Positions 28,859-41,410 of a DNA stretch of 64,000 nucleotides are shown here, piece by piece. How positions within the stretch are numbered: the stretch's first letter is position 1; each line of letters opens with the position of its first letter. The notes under the pieces are model-generated. The model had not been told where the DNA came from and did no database searches. It worked only from the letters and a program-made list of their open reading frames with translations. Location: NCBI GenBank assembly GCA_024305405.1, contig JAKNDB010000088.1, positions 1,258,001-1,322,000 of the forward strand, given 5' to 3'. The position numbers were made by a program, and so were the translations under genes. The stretch is from Dirofilaria immitis (Eukaryota > Nematoda > Chromadorea > Rhabditida > Onchocercidae).

Positions 28859-28859
28859 T

Positions 28860-28886
28860 GAGTAAGGAATTCATGATTCCTTACTC
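28860..28886. repeat. Perfect 11-bp inverted repeat
   Basis: GAGTAAGGAAT and ATTCCTTACTC separated by TCATG form an 11-bp stem with a 5-base loop, at the end of the degenerate repeat. Confidence 0.85.
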
Positions 28887-29837
28887 TTGGACAATAATAA
28901 TTTGGTTATAATCATAGTTGGATACAGTGGCTACAGTACGTATTTCTGAAATTTTCTCATTTCCATCCTGTATCCCATCCATGCATTCCTGTTTATTTTG
29001 ATGAGATGTTGATGAGATATTTTTGGTTTTTAAGAATTCGTTATACTGATATATTTACTTTAACAAACATATTCGAGCCATTATAATTGAACCGCGTGAA
29101 CGATGAAATATTAAAGCTCAAAATGCCTGGTAGGGACGATCGAATCAAATGTTTAATTTGAGCGATCGAAGGTTAAATTTTTGAATTTTTGCACGATTAT
29201 ACGAAATTTCAGTTTTATCTAACTGATTTTTTATTTTGCAATGTATTAGACGTTTTTCTTATGGTTTTGGGATATAGCAGAAATGAATTCTTAGAATCTT
29301 ACAGTTTCGAATTATCATCAATTAATCACAAGTGGCATGCATTCACATGAAAAGGCTTCTATGGACTGAAATTGGGAATAAGGGACACTATTAAAATATC
29401 ATATAACTTCGGACTCCTATAATTGATTTGATTGCATTTTCAATTGTCAATCTGAAACAAAACAGAATTTAGTAAACTTTTTATAAGACAGTCGTAGGGA
29501 AGCGATAGGAGACAATTTATTTTCAAAAATTCAAACATTAGAAAAAAATTAATAGATCATAATTTTTAGTGATAATTGATTTTAATTACATTTCCCATAG
29601 AAGTAATAATCTCTAAGATTTACTTTTTTTTAAAAAAAGATAACGAAATATGCAGTACGTGTGTAATGATAATAGACTTAATCACTTCGATTACCTACCT
29701 GTGTTATCTGTTATTATTATAAAAATATGAATAAAAATCAAAGAAACCTGCGATATTTGATGATTTCATCTGTTGCTGTGATATTTTATGCGATAGTTTA
29801 AGTGGCTTCTGTGTCAAAAATTGTTTAGTTGTTGTGG

Positions 29838-31043
29838 TTAATGAAGACTGCACAGAAGTTCGAAAAAGCTTTTTCTAATCTTGATGCTAGTGTTATTTCT
29901 TTTAAATGAATCAAGCCTATATCTCGATTGATCATTATGTTTTATTGATGATATCGGCTTAGCAATATGATCGATCTTTACTGTTCGATTCTTATCAAGT
30001 GGAAACTGAAATTTCATTTTAGAATTTGGATGAATAATTAATATAAGATTATCTTATTCTAAATTTTTAGAAAATTTAAATGTTTAAAAAAATTTTTTTT
30101 TGTTCGATTATAAAATCATAAATAATATATTATTATCTGTATATTCACGAGCAATCGGAATATTTTGAACTTTATTTCAATGATAGAATCAATCAATATC
30201 TATATCTGAATATTACACAACGTCTGAGATTAAATTTCCTCTAATGTGCTATATGAGAAAATTGTTTATTGGGAAAAATTGCTAATCTAATAACTTACCC
30301 TGCTGATATAATCGGGATTCCAAATCCATATGTAATAAATACTTAATGATGCCGCTGGTAATGAAACAAAAATATATAGCCTACTATTGTACAAAATCGT
30401 ATCCATCTAAAATTTCATCATTAATGATTCAGTTGCTTAATTTGCTACCTGGCATTATTATTTAAATTATCCTTCTTTCACTCACGTGAACTGATTGACG
30501 TGAGTTTGAACGTGATAGTATAGTGGTGTAAATCGTACGCATTGAATTTAGTGCTCAAGTTCAGTTCAATTATGAAATGCTTCTTAAAAAGCACTAAATT
30601 GGTCTTTAAATATGTACATGGGCAATTTAGACGTCAACGGAAGCAATAATAAAAGTTTGGACCTTTATTGGGTGAGGCTAGGCTGTTTCAATAAGCCTTT
30701 AACCTCAAAGAAGTTCCAACATTGTTTGCTTTATAAAAAACAAATCAATAATTAATTTCTCCTTTAATAATTCATGATAAAATAAATATTTGTTATGAAA
30801 AAAAAAAATTTAAGAATCTCATAAATATTAACATTAGCCTTCTTTTATTAAATAAAATAATTTTTTATCGATTGAAAAGATTTGATAAATAAATAAATAA
30901 TATAATATAATATTAAATTATAAGACTAACTTTTTATTTTCTTGCTGCGTAAATTTGGCTCGTTTATCAGATGTATATACAGGCTCTTTTATTCGTAATC
31001 GGGTTGATTCAGTTAATGAATTATTCGACATTATAAAAGACAT
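29838..31043 (-). CDS. Unrecognised small basic protein, minus strand, 3-4 exons
   Basis: Not recognised. Exon 1 (30931-31043) starts with M-S-F-I-M-S-N-N-S and ends in phase 2. Exon 2 (30299-30354) has a CCAG acceptor and a strong GG|GTAAGTTA donor and continues in frame as N-G-I-I-K-Y-L-L-H-M-D-L-E-S-R-L-Y-Q-Q. The likely remaining exons are 30222-30248 (H-I-R-G-N-L-I-S-D) and 29838-30005 (F-P-L-D-K-N-R-T-V-K-I-D to TAA, TTTCAG acceptor). Exon 2 exits in phase 1, whereas the next two read in phase 0, so either one G is extra in the GGG at the donor or a 17-bp form of exon 3 is used. The product would be about 120 residues, basic, without membrane segments. CTTCTTCAG about 55 bp before the ATG could be a trans-splice acceptor. 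The exon 1-2 junction is the strongest evidence; the 3' exons are less certain. Confidence 0.55.
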
Positions 31044-31546
31044 GTGTATAAAATATCATTGCCAATTAGCAATATTATCCAATGAAATAATTTTCTGAAG
31101 AAGAAGAATGAAAATAAATCATACATTTTTTTATTAATGATTATATTCATTTAATCATGATATAATTATCATCGTTTACTAATCATCGTTTATAAATAAT
31201 ATATCATCATATATGGTAAAATGAATTCAAACACATTGTATTGTATTAATGATGTCCATGCGATATAAAATATAGGGATTATTATTAATCTTTGCTATCA
31301 TAATCATGTAATTCATAAAGTTAAAGCTAAATAGTATTAAATTAGGAAAGAGAGAGAGCGAGAGAGAGAGAGAGGAGTGAAAATTATACTCAAAAATAAT
31401 ATTTTTCAAGACAACAAAAAATAGTAATTGATATAAAATATTAATTAATATTTAATCATTAAATTAAACGTTATCAATATTTATACAATCAAAACAATCA
31501 TATATACTAACTAATTGTTATTAATACTTATAATAGAATCATAAAA

Positions 31547-31890
31547 TTATACCAAATGAACATGAAAATAAGATGAACGAAAGGAACAGGAAAATAAAGT
31601 AAAAAAAAGTATTGAAATAGATATGATTGATTGCTTTTTCAATTTCGAATAAATAAAACAGATGGAAGAGTTGTTGTTATAAGTAATATAGCCTGACGAT
31701 GAAATGAATATGATAATCGTTGTTGTTGTTGTTGTTGTTACTCTCGAATCAATATTTGACAAAGAAGACGATGAAGCGGACGAAGAGTCAGTTGGAAGAG
31801 GATAAAAACAATGAAGCTTACGATTAGAAAGCTAACATTGGTGGATGAACTGAATGAAATCAACAATATGCCAACAGAGCAAAATTGATT
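31547..31890. other. Coding-like patch, strand uncertain
   Basis: Around 31740-31890 the base composition changes. On the minus strand a frame reads P-L-P-T-D-S-S-S-A-S-S-S-S, then a Thr run from the (GTT)n repeat, and stays open to 31547. On the plus strand a frame reads M-K-L-T-I-R-K-L-T-L-V-D-E-L-N-E-I-N-N to a TGA near 31887. Neither has flanking exons that fit, so it is recorded as possible exon sequence of an unrecognised gene. Confidence 0.25.
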
Positions 31891-32694
31891 TGAAGTATAA
31901 AAGTTGAAGATTATAAAAATAGAAAAAAAACGGAAGGAAAATAGAAAAATAATATAAAATAATTCGATAATGCAATCGAAAATCAATTCAGAAATTTTGA
32001 AAAGAAATAGAATATAATAATAAATAATATTTTAAAATATAATAATAATTACTATATAATATTTAAATTAAAATTATTAGCATTTAAATTTTGTCATATT
32101 TTAATTAAAAGATTAAAAATGATAAATGATAAAAATTTTGACGTATATTTTGATAAATGATAAAAATTTTGACGTATATTTTTTAAAAACAAAAAAGAAA
32201 AAAGAAAAGAGTTTTCATGATATTTGCTTTTTAAAATAATCTTATATAAATTTCTATATTATTCATCTTTAATTAAATAATCATTGATAATAGTTTTACA
32301 AAAAAAAAAAGATTAATGAAAAAGACGATTTTATTAAATCCAATTAAATTAACTATCGATTTCGATTTTTTTTTCACGAGAATGTATTTATTATGATTAT
32401 TATTCTTTCTTCAGATACATACATATGCCTAACAATTACTTTAATTTAATATGAAATTTGGTGATAAATTACGATAGCTATTTTTAGGGACAAAAAATAA
32501 GACGAAGAAGAAAAAAATTAAATTTAAAAATTTTTTTAACTTTTAAAAATTTGTTACAACAAGGAGAAGAAAAAAATAGCATTGAATATTTCGTATAAAT
32601 GTAATTATAAAATTGTTAATTTTTAATAATCAAAAATTATGTGATAAAAATTAAATCAAAAATATAAACCAAATAGTGCAACAATGGATAATTT

Positions 32695-33145
32695 AGTTAT
32701 CTATGATATTTCTTCTCCAATCATAATTGTTTACTTATTCATAAACTTTTTTATTTGTTTATTTTATTTGTTTTTTTTATTTGAATAATAGTCATTTACT
32801 TAATTCAATCATAATAAATTGGTTTAAAAGTTTTTCTTTCTAATTCTTATTATGGTATTTCCTTTCCAATGATAATTGTTTACTTATTGATAGATTTTTT
32901 TCATTTGTTTACTTATTCTTTGATTCGATTAATTATAACCTACTCTATTCAATCATAATAGATCAATTTTTAATCGTTTTTTTTTAATTTTTATTATAAT
33001 ATTTCCTTCCCAATGATAATTGTTTACTTATTTATAAACTTTTTTTATTTGTTTATTTATTTTTTCATTTAAATAATAATCATTTACCCAATTCAGTCAG
33101 GACAGATTAATCTTTAATCTTTTCTTTCTAATTTTTATTTGAATT
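32695..33145. repeat. About 148-bp tandem repeat x 3
   Basis: Three copies containing TTCC(A/T)ATGATAATTGTTTACTT near 32717, 32866 and 33011. Each is followed by TTTATTTGTTTA and an ATTCAATCATAATA block. Confidence 0.85.
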
Positions 33146-33301
33146 TAAATTTGGAATATATGAAAATAGTTCCAAAAAGAAAATTGAAGTTATATGATGT
33201 CATATTTTACCAAAAAAAAAAAAAAAAGATTTATTGATGAATATTATTTAAATAGGCAAATTTATCAAATTATCCATTCATTATTGAAAATGATTTCAGA
33301 A

Positions 33302-36300
33302 ATGCTTGGTTTACTACTTGGCCAAATAGCTGTTCTATCAATGGAACGATTTTTAAGGCTATGCCAAGACAATGGATACGCAATTATATACATCCATTTA
33401 TACGACAATTTCTTCGATGTGATATTTCAACCAATGCTATATATAGCAGCAATAGGTTATAAAAACGTATACATTATTATCGATCATTTAAGGCGGCTAT
33501 TTAAGGCTTGATTTTTTTTTTTTTTGTAAAATATATTTTCATCTATTTTTACCAATTTTTTTTTAACCAACGAAAAAGAAAATAATAGAAAAATTTTAGT
33601 CAATAAAAAAAAAGCTAATTTAATGTATGTATTTATGGAAAAATAAATTTGAAAATAATTAAATTTTTGAATAATAAATAAAATATTTATTTTTATTTCG
33701 AAATTTTTTTTTTTAAATTTAAAAATTATAATTCCATAATTATAAAATTATTGTTAAAAAAATAAATGAAAAAAAAATTGATGAAATCATTTGAAATATT
33801 GCTTAATTCTCATCGATCCGATAGTGTTAACTTTTTTTTTAAAAAATTTTCTATTGAATATACAGTATCATTTCTTTTGAATAAAACAATTACACATTTT
33901 AAATTCTATTTTACTGTTTAATACCGTATATTTTATAACCGTATATCATTGATTATATAGTAATATCATGGTTTTTTTTTTTTTAAATGCAAAATGATTG
34001 CTGATAATATTAGGAATTGTTGATAAAATTGTTGAAAAAATTAAGAACACAATTCGAATCAATTCAATCATCCACACTACAACAATGCCGACGGATTAAT
34101 ATGCGAATGCAAATTATCATTGATTCAATCAATCATGCATTGCTAAAATTACACAATTATGATAAGGAATTGATAAAATTTGAGGAAACATTTATTGGTT
34201 CAGCGATTATATTACTTATCATTTTTGCTATTCTTCTAACGATACTATTATGGTTACGACGTTTATCATATACGTTATCAGATGAATTTCCACAAAATTA
34301 TGTAAAATTTTTTCATAATTTTTAAAATTTTCATTATCTAACTTTTCAAATTTTTAATTTTTTTGCGAGTACTTTAGCGGAAATTTCCTCATGCAAAATT
34401 TTACACGCAATAAAACTTTAGAAAAACTTTGTATAAAATAAATTTCAATAAATTAAGAAGGTAAAACTTAAATGGCAAGATTTTACACGTAATGAAACTT
34501 TAGAAAAACTTTGTATAAAATAAACTTTAATAAATTAAAAAAATAAAACTTAAATGATTTATTGCTGTAGAAAAGATATCAGCAAGGAAGTTTATCAAAC
34601 TAATGATTAAAATTCGCATGATCTAATATTTTCTGTCAATAAAAAAATGTTTATTTCCACAGAAACGACATCAACCGAAAGGAAACGATATATCGCAAGA
34701 AAAATCAGTACCACCATCATCACCTATTATTGTAAAATTTACAATAAAACTTTCAGCATCGATAGTTTCAAATTTCATAAAATTTAATATTAATTTTTTT
34801 AACGAAAAATTTCTGAAATTGCTAGAATTATGAAATACTGCATAATATATTTAATCAATTTTTAATAATTATTAACACTTCTTCTAGTGTAAGAAAAAAA
34901 GATCGAATTTTAGTAATTCAATTCTGATTTATATTTTAATTCAATTCTGATTGATATTTTTGCTAATTATCGAGCAAATTTTACTTTTAGTAATTCAATT
35001 CTAATTTATTTCCTTTGCTAATTACCGAATAAATTTTACTTTTAATAATTCAATTCAGATTTATATCTTTTGCTAATTATCGAGCAAATTTTACTTTTAG
35101 TAATTCAATTCTAATTTATATCCTTTGCTAATTATTGAATAAATTTTACGGATAATTTTCTTTCTTCCCGTCTTTTTTTTCTTTAGGATAATTTAGGCGA
35201 AAAGACAAAAAGCCAATCGATAAGTTGCATAATAGATTATCAACAGATGTATCAACTATCGAACCTGAAATTAACCTATCTAATAATGCAATTAATTCTG
35301 ACATATCGATGGAAAAGTAATTATTAACTTTAATTAATCTAAAATTAATACTTTTAACCGAAACATCCGTTACTTCCTTTTTTTTTAGTTTTAAATTAGC
35401 ATTTCTAAAATTTAGAATTATACTTTCAATCATTTTTAAATTTGCATATTATAAGAAATGAAAGTTCTTTTTTTGTAAACAAATTCTTTTTGTAAATAAA
35501 AACATTTTCAATGTAAATAAAAATAACGCAGAATTTATTGGACAATAATAGAGATAGGAATAATTTAGAAAAAAGAAAACTAATTAATAAATTAAAAGAA
35601 CAGGTAGTAGATAAAACGATGAGAACATGTGTTATCCGAAATGAATCAAATGTAGGAAAGAGTAATAGAGATGAAATACAATTCAAAAAATTATCATGAA
35701 ATTTGCAAAACCATCGTATCGGACAGTTTCAACAATCATACTGATCAACAAATCAAACGAAAAATTCCGTCTCGTAAAACAAAACGACAGGTAAATACCA
35801 ATCAAGTTGTTTCATATATCATTTTTTCTTCAAATTTACAAACTTTCAAGTTTATTTTTCTAATATAAATGAAATAATTATTTAAAAACTTTTTCAATAT
35901 TACTACTAATAAAGTTTCCCAATTTTATTTTATACTATTTTATCTACAAATCATAAAACAAAGCTTGAAATGTTACAAAGTATAATCGATAATTATTTGG
36001 TTAATTTCAAGAATTTTTGCAAAAGTTTTACAAAACCTTTTAAAAAGCAAAAAATAAAGAATCATTATTTACATGATCAAATTATCAATCAATCGTCCAA
36101 TTAATGATTTGCTTATAAGATCAAATTATCAATCAATATCGACAAGTTTAAATTATCGTTTAATTATCGAAATTATCGATCATTTACGAAAAAAAAGTCT
36201 ATTTAATCACCGCATTAATTAATTAATCAAATATAATTAGATTTTAATCATTCTAGAAATATAAGCCAATATTACTATTCCTATCGGATGAACTATTAAA

Positions 36301-36388
36301 TGACAATAATTCTCGTCAATCAACAAAAGTTCATCAACCAACGAGAACTGCAAAACGAATGAAACGACGCTATATCAGAATTCTTTAG
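33302..36388 (+). CDS. Unrecognised membrane-anchored protein with long basic tail, six exons, frame breaks
   Basis: Not recognised. Exons: 33302-33466, 34014-34301, 34663-34731, 35187-35316, 35532-35790, 36257-36388. The ATG at 33302 follows TTTCAG by two bases, so a spliced-leader start is likely; an in-frame ATG at 33194 is a weaker choice. Exon 1 is hydrophobic (M-L-G-L-L-L-G-Q-I-A-V-L). Exon 2 ends with a clear transmembrane helix (F-I-G-S-A-I-I-L-L-I-I-F-A-I-L-L) followed by L-W-L-R-R-L. Exons 3-6 encode a hydrophilic Lys/Arg/Asn-rich tail finishing K-R-R-Y-I-R-I-L. Junctions 1-2, 2-3, 3-4 and 5-6 agree in phase 0. Exon 4 needs one extra A near 35199-35202 to switch into its hydrophilic frame (K-K-P-I-D-K-L-H-N-R-L). 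The exon 4-5 junction is off by one base, and exon 5 shifts by one base at the A run near 35684. About 348 residues. It could be a fast-evolving gene in an error-prone consensus, or a young pseudogene. Confidence 0.55.
34385..34560 (+). repeat. Intronic direct duplication
   Basis: AAAACTTTAGAAAAACTTTG with its flanks, including TTTTACACG and a TTAAAA(A/G) tail, is present twice about 85 bp apart within the second intron of the membrane-protein gene. Confidence 0.8.
34905..35150 (+). repeat. Intronic about 62-bp tandem repeat x 4
   Basis: Copies of TTTTAGTAATTCAATTCTGA followed by TTTATATC(C/T)TTTGCTAATTA and CGA(G/A)(C/T)AAATTTTAC lie just before exon 4 of the membrane-protein gene. Confidence 0.85.
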
Positions 36389-37975
36389 AAAAAAAATTTG
36401 CATAAAATTATGCTAAATTTATTATTGCTACTTTGCTATATTAAATATTTTTCATATTAAAACAACAATTGATTATATAAAATGAAACTTGAAAAAAAAA
36501 CTTATCAGACATTGATAAGTTGCATATTTCATAATCAGTTTCTCAAAAATGGTTAACAAATATGCATATATCATACATTATTGTTGCTTATCTCATGTAT
36601 CTTTACGTGTATGCAAATGATTATATTTAATATACAGTAGTTAAAAATTTCACTTACTTGCGAAATTTTTAAATAAATATTATTGCCATTTAATTTAGGT
36701 TATATTGGTACTTAATTTAGGCTATGAAATTTATTCATTTATTTTTGTACAATATTTTAACTACTCGACAATTTCATTTTTATGTTAATTATAAAACAAT
36801 CTTTTCTTTTTCTTCTAATTTTTATGCAAATTAAAATTCGATCAGTAAAATTCATAAATTGGAATGAATTATTTTGCATTCTTGACTAACAGATAGAATA
36901 AGAAGATAATGAAATACTAAGTTTGATAGATTGATTACATAAGTTACACTCAAGAATCTCGAATTCGGAATGCATATACCCAAAGATCACATTATTTGTA
37001 TCATGAACGATTAAATAATAAAACAGATAGACTGATCAATGTGAAATAATAATTAAATTTTTTTCACTAAATTTATTCGAATAGAAGAAAAAAGAAAAGA
37101 AAAGTTTTTTTAATTTCAAATTATTAGTTAACAATTATTAAATTTAATTTTGCATTAAAAAACTGTAAAAATTTGCATTTTTATTACTTTTTATTCGTTT
37201 TTTTGTTATTTTAAATTGCTAATATCCAATATGAAAAATGTAATTTAAATATATTTAGATAAATACAAATTTAGCTTAAACGTATATTAAAATTTCGAAT
37301 TAATATCAAAAGAAAAACTTAGATATAAAATAAATTAATGATTATAACCTGATAAAATCGTCAATATTTTTATTTATATCAATCATAATCATTTCCTATT
37401 TGGAATGATAAAATAGTAATAAGAAATTTGTAATTTACATATTGCCATATATCATTTTCTATTTAATAATAATAATGGCAAAAAAAACAATAATTGATTA
37501 TTTTTCAGTGATAATTTAATACTTCTTTTACTGATAAAAATAAAATGATGAAATTAATGCAAATTATTGATTGAAATTCTGTGAAAAAATTATACTCATA
37601 TAGAAATATAAAAAAAAAGTTTGCAAATCAAAGTTCGTTATTCGTTTTTTTTTGCCGTATTATTTATCCATGATAAATTTAATTTTCAAGACATTAAATT
37701 CTTACTTGACAAGAAGTTAGTCAATTCTTTTTTTTTTAAAATATATTTCGCTATATTTCGCTTTTTCAATTGTAAACTTTTCTTTACTTGAAGTTTTTTT
37801 GGTAGTCTGAAATTTGCTTCATTATTGAAAATGACTTTTTTTTATATTTCAAATAAGCTCTGCATTTCACTTTTCTCCTTTTCAATCGTTTTTTTTTGTT
37901 TGCTTTAAAAAGTTATTTAATTCTAATTAGAGAATTATTTTAGAAAGAATCGAGTTGATGAATTTGAGGGGAATT

Positions 37976-38446
37976 ATTGATTTCATCACTCATAATCTAA
38001 TTTATTGATTCCATCATAATCTAATTTATCGATTTCATCATGATGTAATTTATTGATTTCATCATAATCTAACTTATCGATTTCATCATAAATTTATCGA
38101 TTTCATCATGATGTAATTTATCGATTTCATCATAATCTAACTTATCGATTTCATCATAAATTTATCGATTTCATCATAATCTAATTTATCGATTTCATCA
38201 TGATGTAATTTATCGATTTCATCATAATCTAACTTATCGATTTCATCATAAATTTATCGATTTCATCATAATCTAATTTATCGATTTCATCACAATCAAA
38301 TTTATCGATTTCATCATGATGTAATTTATCGATTTCATCATAATCTAATTTATCGATTTCATCACGATGTAATTTATCGATTTCATAATAATCAAATCTA
38401 TCGATTTCATCACAATCAAATTAATTTGTCGATTTCATTAAAAAAA
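37976..38446. repeat. ATCGATTTCATCA tandem array, about 20 copies
   Basis: About 20 copies of TTATCGATTTCATCATAATC with a unit of roughly 17-25 bp. Three unit types (ending AATCTAA, AAATT and GATGTAAT) recur in order, giving a higher-order period. Units contain the ATCGAT hexamer. Confidence 0.95.
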
Positions 38447-41221
38447 TTCTATTATAACGGTAATTAACTTATGATTTATGATATTGATAGCTGTGATTGA
38501 TTATTGTTATAGTGATGATCATTTTTGATGAGGATATTTTAAATTCATAGTTAATCATTGTTAGTGCAAATAAGTCAAAACGAAATGATAAGATAAATGT
38601 TAGAAAAGGAAAAAAAGTATTAATATTAAGACTAGAAAGAAGTAAATTATTTAAAAATTTGAGCAAAATAATAAGTTAGCGAAAAAATTATCAGTTGAAA
38701 TTATCTATTATCACTCTTGGCTAACAAATAAGGCAATTTTGTAAAAAATATTGATGACGAAATGAAATGAGTTATAAAAAACAAGTCAAAAATTTTAACA
38801 GATGAAGTTTAGAGATACAAACAACTCAGCAATAATCAATCGTTAGCAATTCGAGAAAAAAAATCTGATAAGAGATAAAGGAAATATTGATAATTATGCA
38901 ATAATTATCATTTCTAAAAGAAAAAACAATCCATGCAAAACTTGAATTTTGATAAAAATTATCAACTTAAAAGCAGTATAAAGAAAAAAATAGAATTCGA
39001 ATTAAAAATTAATGGATTCACAACGAATAATAATTAGTTTGATTAATTTAAGTAGAATGAATTAATTTAATTAGATAGAGATATATAAGTTTTGTCGTAT
39101 CAAAGCTTCTGACACCTGATAAAGCTAAATTTTCCGGCTTATTTCTCTCCAATTTAATTGAAATGGATTAGTTTAGATGGGTAAAAATATAACTACTTGT
39201 TCTGGGATATTAGAAGTTTCTGACATTGAAAACTTCTGGTAAATCCATATTTCCCAAGTAATTTTAAATGCATTAATGCTACGGAAAATTTGTAATAAAA
39301 ATTAATCAATGAATTCAGAATCTAGAAAAATATTCATAATTTGTAAAAATAATATAAAAACGATTAGGAATTGTAAATTAGCAAATTCTTTTAAATTATG
39401 AAAAATAATACATATAAAATTGTTAATGAAATAATGACAAACAATTGATAGCATATTTTTGAACGATTAATCTTGATTGATTGATAAATTTTAAAATCGA
39501 TCATAGAAGGAAGAAAAAAATGTGCAATTTAATTATTACTCATCAACAATTCTAGCTGAATGAGATTATTTTCGTATTCGAATAATGAAATTTGAATGTT
39601 GTTGTAAAATGATGATGTATTATTATGATTGAATAAATTTTGAAACATGAAATTAACTTCAACAAATCATCATAAATCATTATTTTGCATTGAATATAAG
39701 CAGATAAATTATTGGATAATAAATATCTTGAGAGTGTAGGGTAAAAGAGGCAAACAAATTTCAAATATATATAAAAAGCATTTGACTAGATACGAATAAT
39801 ATAATGATACGTTCAAGCATTCCCAATTTAGATTTTCATGAAATGTCAAAAATATTTTTGATTCGATGATATGTTTGTAGATATTATCTCATTTATTTAT
39901 TTCAATCTTTTTTTTTTTTTTTTGTTTTCTTTATTTTTTATGAAGAATTTTCGAATAATTTATATAATTTTATTGAATTTTCTATTTTTTTCTTCGTCTT
40001 TTTTTCTTCAATTATTGAAAAATCTTTTCTTTTTTTTTTTGCTTTTTTATTTTGTTTAGAAAATAAAATTTGGACAATATTATGCTATCCTATTGAAAAA
40101 TTCATCTTTTTTCTTTTTTCTTTTCATTTCATAAAATATGAAAAGAATTAGTTATTTGAAATGGATAATTTTATGAGCTTTGAAATAATTGTTAACAAAA
40201 AACAAGAAAAAAAACAAAAGAAAAGAAAAAGAAAAAGAAAAATTATTATCAATTTATTAAATGTAAACAATTTTTCCTAAATTATTTTTATTTATATAAA
40301 TGCTTTTAAAATTTAATCCCATTTAAAATTACAAGAAATGCTTTTATTTATTCATTTTTATTTTTTTTTCTGATATTCATAAAGGTCAAAATTAGTTGTC
40401 TTAAAGATATGACAAGTTTATTTATTGACATGAAATAGTTGTTTGAACAAAAAGAAAAAAAACCAATGTTAATCCATTAAAGGATATAATTCCTTGCTTA
40501 GATGAAAATGTCAAAAATGTAAATTGCATTATTGAAATGTTTTGAATTCAAATTATGGTAAGTTTTTTTCATATGCAAAAATGATTAGCATAGGATGATA
40601 ATTGAAGATGTCATCATGCATTCTGTAGCATTTTTAATTAATTAAAGCATTTCATTTTCTAATATTCAATCTTTTCTTCTATTACAATATCCGAATTCTT
40701 TTTTCAATTCCTATTTTAATTAATTTTAATTTCAATAATCAAAAATAAGACGTATGATTATTATTAGTTAGATTTTCTTTTTTTTCTTTTATGTAAATTT
40801 ATAGAATTTCTAGTTTTATTTATTTACTATGAATTTTGTAATAATCCAAATAAGTTCGACATCGTTCATAATAACTCGAAACTTTTCATACATTTTGTTG
40901 TTTGGAAAATTAATAATGAACATAGGAAAAAAAAATTTGATAGTAGAAATAAAATGCCAAGATTTGGGAAGGAAAATCGGTTAATTTATTTATTTTTTAT
41001 TTACTTTTTGTTTCAAATTCTATCAGATTTCATTTGAAAAATCAAAAATTTTTTCATATTTTTGATAGATTAATTTGATTAATTTTAAACTTAGCTTGTA
41101 AGAAGAATTGATTGATTTAATTAGAATCATTGTAATTTTCATTATCTTTTATCGTTAAAAATAAAATAATAACAAGAAAAATGGTAACAAATGAGTAATT
41201 AATTTTTCATATACAAATACT

Positions 41222-41410
41222 ACTCTGTCTCTTAACAAACCATAGTCAAAGTATTTTAATTAGCATACATTCCTTATTATTTTAGCTATTTGATTTCTTA
41301 ACAAACCATTGTCAAAGTTCTCTAATTAGCGTGCATTTCTTATTCTGTTGTATCAACTATTCCGTTTTTTAGCAAACCATAGTCAAAGTATTTTAGTTAA
41401 CATAACTTTC
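41222..41410. repeat. About 85-bp tandem repeat x 3
   Basis: Three diverged copies carrying TTAACAAACCATAGTCAAAG followed by a TTTAATTAGCATACAT-like block. Confidence 0.8.

Larger units (their letters stand above)
27977..29837. other. Downstream region of Nuf2, no gene recognised
   Basis: Moderately AT-rich sequence between convergent genes. It contains an AATAAA at 28041, a degenerate tandem repeat (28595-28860) and a short perfect hairpin (28860-28886). No exon was identified, although composition is similar to the gene island. Confidence 0.5.
31044..33301. other. Region between divergent genes, with one coding-like patch
   Basis: Mostly AT-rich with (GA)n at about 31345-31372 and (GTT)n at 31717-31740. 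The patch 31740-31890 is less AT-rich and listed separately. A 148-bp tandem repeat occupies 32695-33145. No other exon was found. Confidence 0.5.

Noticed and set aside
31738..31986. 82-codon hydrophobic minus-strand frame
   Set aside because: Phe/Ile-rich translation of A-rich plus-strand sequence; another frame on the same strand looks more protein-like.
35146..35686. Minus-strand frames of 95 and 86 codons
   Set aside because: They lie opposite plus-strand exons 4 and 5 of the membrane-protein gene, which have better splice signals.
39871..40059. 62-codon Phe/Leu-rich frame
   Set aside because: Translation of T runs.
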